A program made the position numbers and the translations under genes. Below the pieces are notes generated by a model. The model was not told where the DNA came from and searched no databases. It worked only from the letters and a program-made list of their open reading frames with translations. Shown in pieces: positions 60,540 through 64,000 of a stretch of 64,000 nt of DNA (its first letter is position 1; every line of letters begins with the position of its first letter). This DNA is from Euwallacea fornicatus (Eukaryota; Arthropoda; Insecta; Coleoptera; Curculionidae). The stretch is from NCBI RefSeq assembly GCF_040115645.1, contig NC_089547.1:2356001-2420000 (forward strand), in the 5' to 3' direction.

Positions 60540-61110
60540 CAACGTAAAATCAGCTTGGTTCAAGATGGTGCCCCTGAACTTCGATGCGCTCATTTGTGCG
60601 CGTTTTAAACGACTCTTCACATATACGAAGTGTCTTTTGGAACCTTGGCTCGAGCGTTTACAATTCCCAGGGTCATGTCCTGATCTTGACCTAACCTGAT
60701 CTTTGATATAACCCCACAAACAAAATCTAGAGAAGTAAGATCTGGAGATCTAGGAGGCCAATTCGCCGGACCAGATCTGTCGATCCATCGACCGTTGAAA
60801 TCACGATTAAGAACTTCCCATGCCATCGCAGAACAATGAGCTGGACAATCGTTATGTTAAAATCCAATGTTCTGGTGCGCTCCTAAGATGGAGTTCTGGA
60901 GTAATTTGGACAGTTCATTTTTCAAAATATTCCGGTACATTTCACCATTCCAGTTGCCATCAATTATGTGGGGGCCGATAAGTTTACTGCTAATGATTCG
61001 CGAAAAACGCTGAGCGTAGAGATTGACGCCATTATCTGAATGCCTAGCAGCTTTTCCACGCATCAAAACCATTTCAATTACATCTTGCAAGTTCAAACAC
61101 TCCATCCTGA
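60540..61110 (-). pseudogene. Tc1/mariner-superfamily transposase pseudogene
   Basis: The minus frame from about 61105 reads VNLYAQRFSRIISSKLIGPH, NGEMYRNILKNEL and GAHQNIGF. A single stop (TAA at 60859-60857, probably from CAA) is followed in frame by HNDCPAHCSAMAWEVLN with the second Asp, and GPANWPPRSPDLTSLDF with the third. A frameshift near 60725 then leads to LWGYIKDQV and a decayed tail. The N-terminal half is missing. The single stop and long frame suggest it is younger than most copies here. Confidence 0.85.
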
Positions 61111-61235
61111 AGCAATATTAAAATCGTAATGTTTAAAATTGGATATTATATTTTTTGCTTTATTGTCTATTTGTCACATTACATTACAATAAAAAAATTT
61201 TACGGCCCATAGAAATATTTTAAAAGTGGAGGTTG

Positions 61236-61748
61236 TCATTTAAAATATGAATAAAAATTTGTTAATCGCAGCATTTTTCTAGCACGAAACGAAAAAAAAA
61301 AGGTTTTGGACATTTTTTTTTGCAGCCGCATTATCCGAATCCGTAAAAAAAACCGGGGGTAGCCATTGGAAATTAAAAAGTTAACCCCCACCCCGTCCTC
61401 ACGGGGAGGGAAGGGAGAATCGATTTTAGCACTAATGCATTTCCCTCTGTGATTAAACCTTGATCCTAAACATTTCTTTATCGGATTACTGATATTCGAA
61501 TTATTTCGACAGCCCAGGGTAAATTTCATACACAGTATAATAACGCAACTGTCATCAGCAGGTTCGATCCTGAACTCAAGTTGGTATGCCTCACTACTGG
61601 TGAAATTATGTGAAATCTTTTGGACTTGGGGGAGTATTTGTGTGAAATAATAATTGCTCGTTTGAATAAAACGCACGTGAAATCGGGGAAACAACACAAA
61701 TACGTCGTTCCAGAGGAGATTAGTTTTATTCATTGGACACCTCTGCAA
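61236..61748 (-). other. Unassigned 170-codon open frame
   Basis: Open from an ATG at 61748 to 61236. Mixed composition, no signal peptide, domain or repeat recognised, and no splice or promoter context. Longer than most chance frames, but I cannot support a gene. Confidence 0.25.
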
Positions 61749-61759
61749 TTCGAATCAGC

Positions 61760-64000
61760 TGAGCTCGCTCAAAAATGTTTGGAATCGCGATAATCAAACG
61801 TGAGTGAAGTCAGTTTCATTAAAGATCAGAATAGAATTAGTCCTGATTCAGTTCTACCTGAAAGAAGTCCAAATGAAATCTGCTTGGGAAAGAAAAAATT
61901 GATGTGAATTATACGTTGCCGCTTTTTAAAACGTTTGAGTTCGCTCTGAAAGTCAGATTTTTTTTCTCGAGTGAATAAATCAGTGATAATAAAAGAATTG
62001 TGTAATCATTTACATCGTTACGGACTAATGCAATAAACAACTCACACGCATAATAATGTACCGGTTTATTCATTAACACCCGCCGCTATAACCTCACACT
62101 TAGGTGGTCGTAGTTCATTTTATTACCATCGTCTTTATTACTGACATTATTGAACAAGCACGCACGTCTTTATTCATAATGGTACCTACTAAGTCGTTTG
62201 GCCCACGCATTAAACCGGCAGGTACCTCCGATTATTAAATCTGATAATAAAATACGGAAAATGGATTACCGTCAGAGGAATAGCACCTGTCGTTCAATGG
62301 TAAAGTGGAAGCTATTATGAGGTTTAGGTTTAATGGAGCGAATTGTGCAGATTTTTTAATTTATTACCTAAGTTTTCGAGCGATTTATAATACCAGGGTT
62401 AAAAGGGGTTCGGTTGGCAAATTTAGTTGATTTTGCTGGTCTTTCAGTGGTCACTTTAGCGAGTTAATCAGCTTAGTTCAGGTTAGTTAATCAGGTTCGT
62501 GTATTTTCATTTAGTGCCTTTTCATAAGCCGCAAGCAAAAAAATGTTTTGCAGAAATGCATTGCATTTTGCCCAGTGTGCAGTATCTATAATTCTAACGT
62601 GTGTGTTTCTCGAAATTAATCTAAGAGATGAGCAGTAGAAGTTGTGAGAATTCAATGATAGATTACTACAATTCCTTGAACGTGTTTGACATCCTGTATA
62701 AATCTGTTTGTTATAGGGGTTGACACCATTAAGCAACGAAGAGTTTATGAACATTAAACACGCATCTCATGATATCAGATGTTCCAGTCCTTTTCTGAAT
62801 AGTAGGCATTGTCGCCTCAAAGCTCAATAAAACGACTTAGTTGCATGTTTAGTTTAGCTGCTATTGCTTCCTCTTCCTTACAATTCTACCTAGTAGATGT
62901 TTCGGGCGTGCCATAGGCGTGGGTATTGTCTTTTAATAGGGGAAGACACATGCAATTTAGTATCTTAAATTTTTTCAGGAAATGGAAAAGCATATTTCTC
63001 CAATTTTCAAAAAAAGAGACCACTGATGAATGCCTTTGAGCAAAAGTTAAAAGTAATGTCTTTTTTAATTGTTTTTCATGACTAAAAACTCGTCACTGCA
63101 AGAACAATATCATATTGTCATTACATCAGAAACCAATGTTTATGAGGCAAATTAGGAAAACAGAGTTTACATTGCATGGATAAAATATAGGGTATCCAAT
63201 TACGGTAGAAGGTTGCTGCAAAACGTCAGTTTTTCTGAAGACTTTTTTGTTCCTAAATTAATTCATTTCGGTCTTATTTCGATGTTGGATGCCCCAGTTA
63301 GAGTCAATCAATTTGAAAACACGATTTGGGCAATCATCGCTTCAAAATCAATTTTACAATTTTCCCTCAACAATTATTATTAAAACGTGCGTAGTCATTG
63401 AAGCCAACGATATTTGTTACGATGGCTAAAAAGGTATTGATATGGAATTATACAAGAAAATTTGGGATAAGGTGGGTTTTGCAATACGACCCCTGGACTG
63501 CGCTTTATTGGATGCCAAAATGTCGCACTCAGTGCAATTTTATTACTTCGTATCAACAAAATAGAGGTTCACCACAAAGCCACCTCTGGTTTGAAAGCTC
63601 TGTACGAATTTACGAAGATGTGTTTTCATAATACAAGATATCTAAAAAAAACGTAGGAAGCTGTAACTTTAAATTATTTATGAACAAATTTTAATAAAGT
63701 AAAAATCAAATAAAATTATATTTTGTAGACTACTAAATAACTTAAAAATTAATATTTTTTAGCTCTTCTTCTTCAACTTCAGAATTTTAAATAGGACTCC
63801 CATACTTTTTTATATTTTTTGATAGGAAATATTTTTCTGAATTTAGCGATGTATGACGAGTTAAAATTGCAACAATTTGAAATTGAGAAAATTGAAATAA
63901 TTTATTTTTTTGAGCACTAATATGTACGTTGGCTCGAATAATAAAAATATGATTTTTCTTCTGCATTTAACAACGTATTTATACAAACTAACACTTGATA
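61760..64000. other. Non-coding stretch
   Basis: No gene recognised. A possible transposon right end GTTTGACATCCTG-TA lies at about 62698; the 63398-63631 open frame has no family features. Confidence 0.4.

Noticed and set aside
61500..61580. tRNA-like B box (GGTTCGATCC)
   Set aside because: No A box, anticodon stem or acceptor stem can be paired around it.

Overview
The window looks like nuclear DNA of an arthropod, most likely an insect. It is AT-rich, its one recognisable host gene has short GT-AG introns (52-144 bp), and the rest is littered with dead mariner, Tc1-like and LINE remnants of the kinds common in insect genomes. The order cannot be fixed from the sequence.

Host gene. On the minus strand, bases 1-2010 carry six exons of an orthologue of Dok-7 (PH + IRS-type PTB adaptor of the MuSK/receptor-tyrosine-kinase pathway). 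Five splice junctions keep phase, giving about 519 codons: the second half of the PH domain, the PTB domain, and a Ser/Pro-rich tail with YDVP, YDTP and YIPM tyrosine motifs. Both gene ends are missing. The tail runs off base 1, and the first PH exon(s) were not found to the right, so an unknown share of the window may be 5' intron or upstream DNA of this gene.

Bases 2011-64000 contain no host exon I can recognise. They hold: LINE reverse-transcriptase fragments (about 4.1-4.8 and 19.4-19.6 kb); mariner remnants (7.1-8.0, 12.2-12.8, 16.1-16.7, minus strand 37.1-37.9, and a 5'-end scrap at 47.3 kb); a Tc1 pseudogene (23.0-23.7 kb); fragments of insect Tc1/mariner-superfamily DDE transposases (17.3, 20.2, 26.5, 32.6, 33.9-34.7, 50.1, 57.0-57.7, 60.5-61.1 kb); terminal-inverted-repeat (TIR) elements with TA flanks and CAGGG-type ends (16.8-18.3, 20.0-20.6, 21.4-22.2, 26.3-27.1, 31.9-33.0, 41.9-42.4, 49.8-50.4, 57.0-57.7 kb); and a 2.7-kb TTAA-flanked element (43.3-46.0 kb) holding an unidentified, roughly 300-codon frame broken by one stop.

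The most unusual feature is a recurring nested architecture. At 16841-18250, 20041-20588 and 49835-50423 one TA-flanked CAGGG element sits at, or within a few bases of, the symmetry centre of another inverted repeat. In several elements the TIRs contain transposase coding sequence, and at 57 kb the two ends are inverted copies of the same transposase 3' end. These look like foldback/MITE births caught part-way. Separately, 11827-11962 holds three CACGTG E-boxes about 30 bp apart plus a perfect TGACGTCA, a candidate regulatory module.
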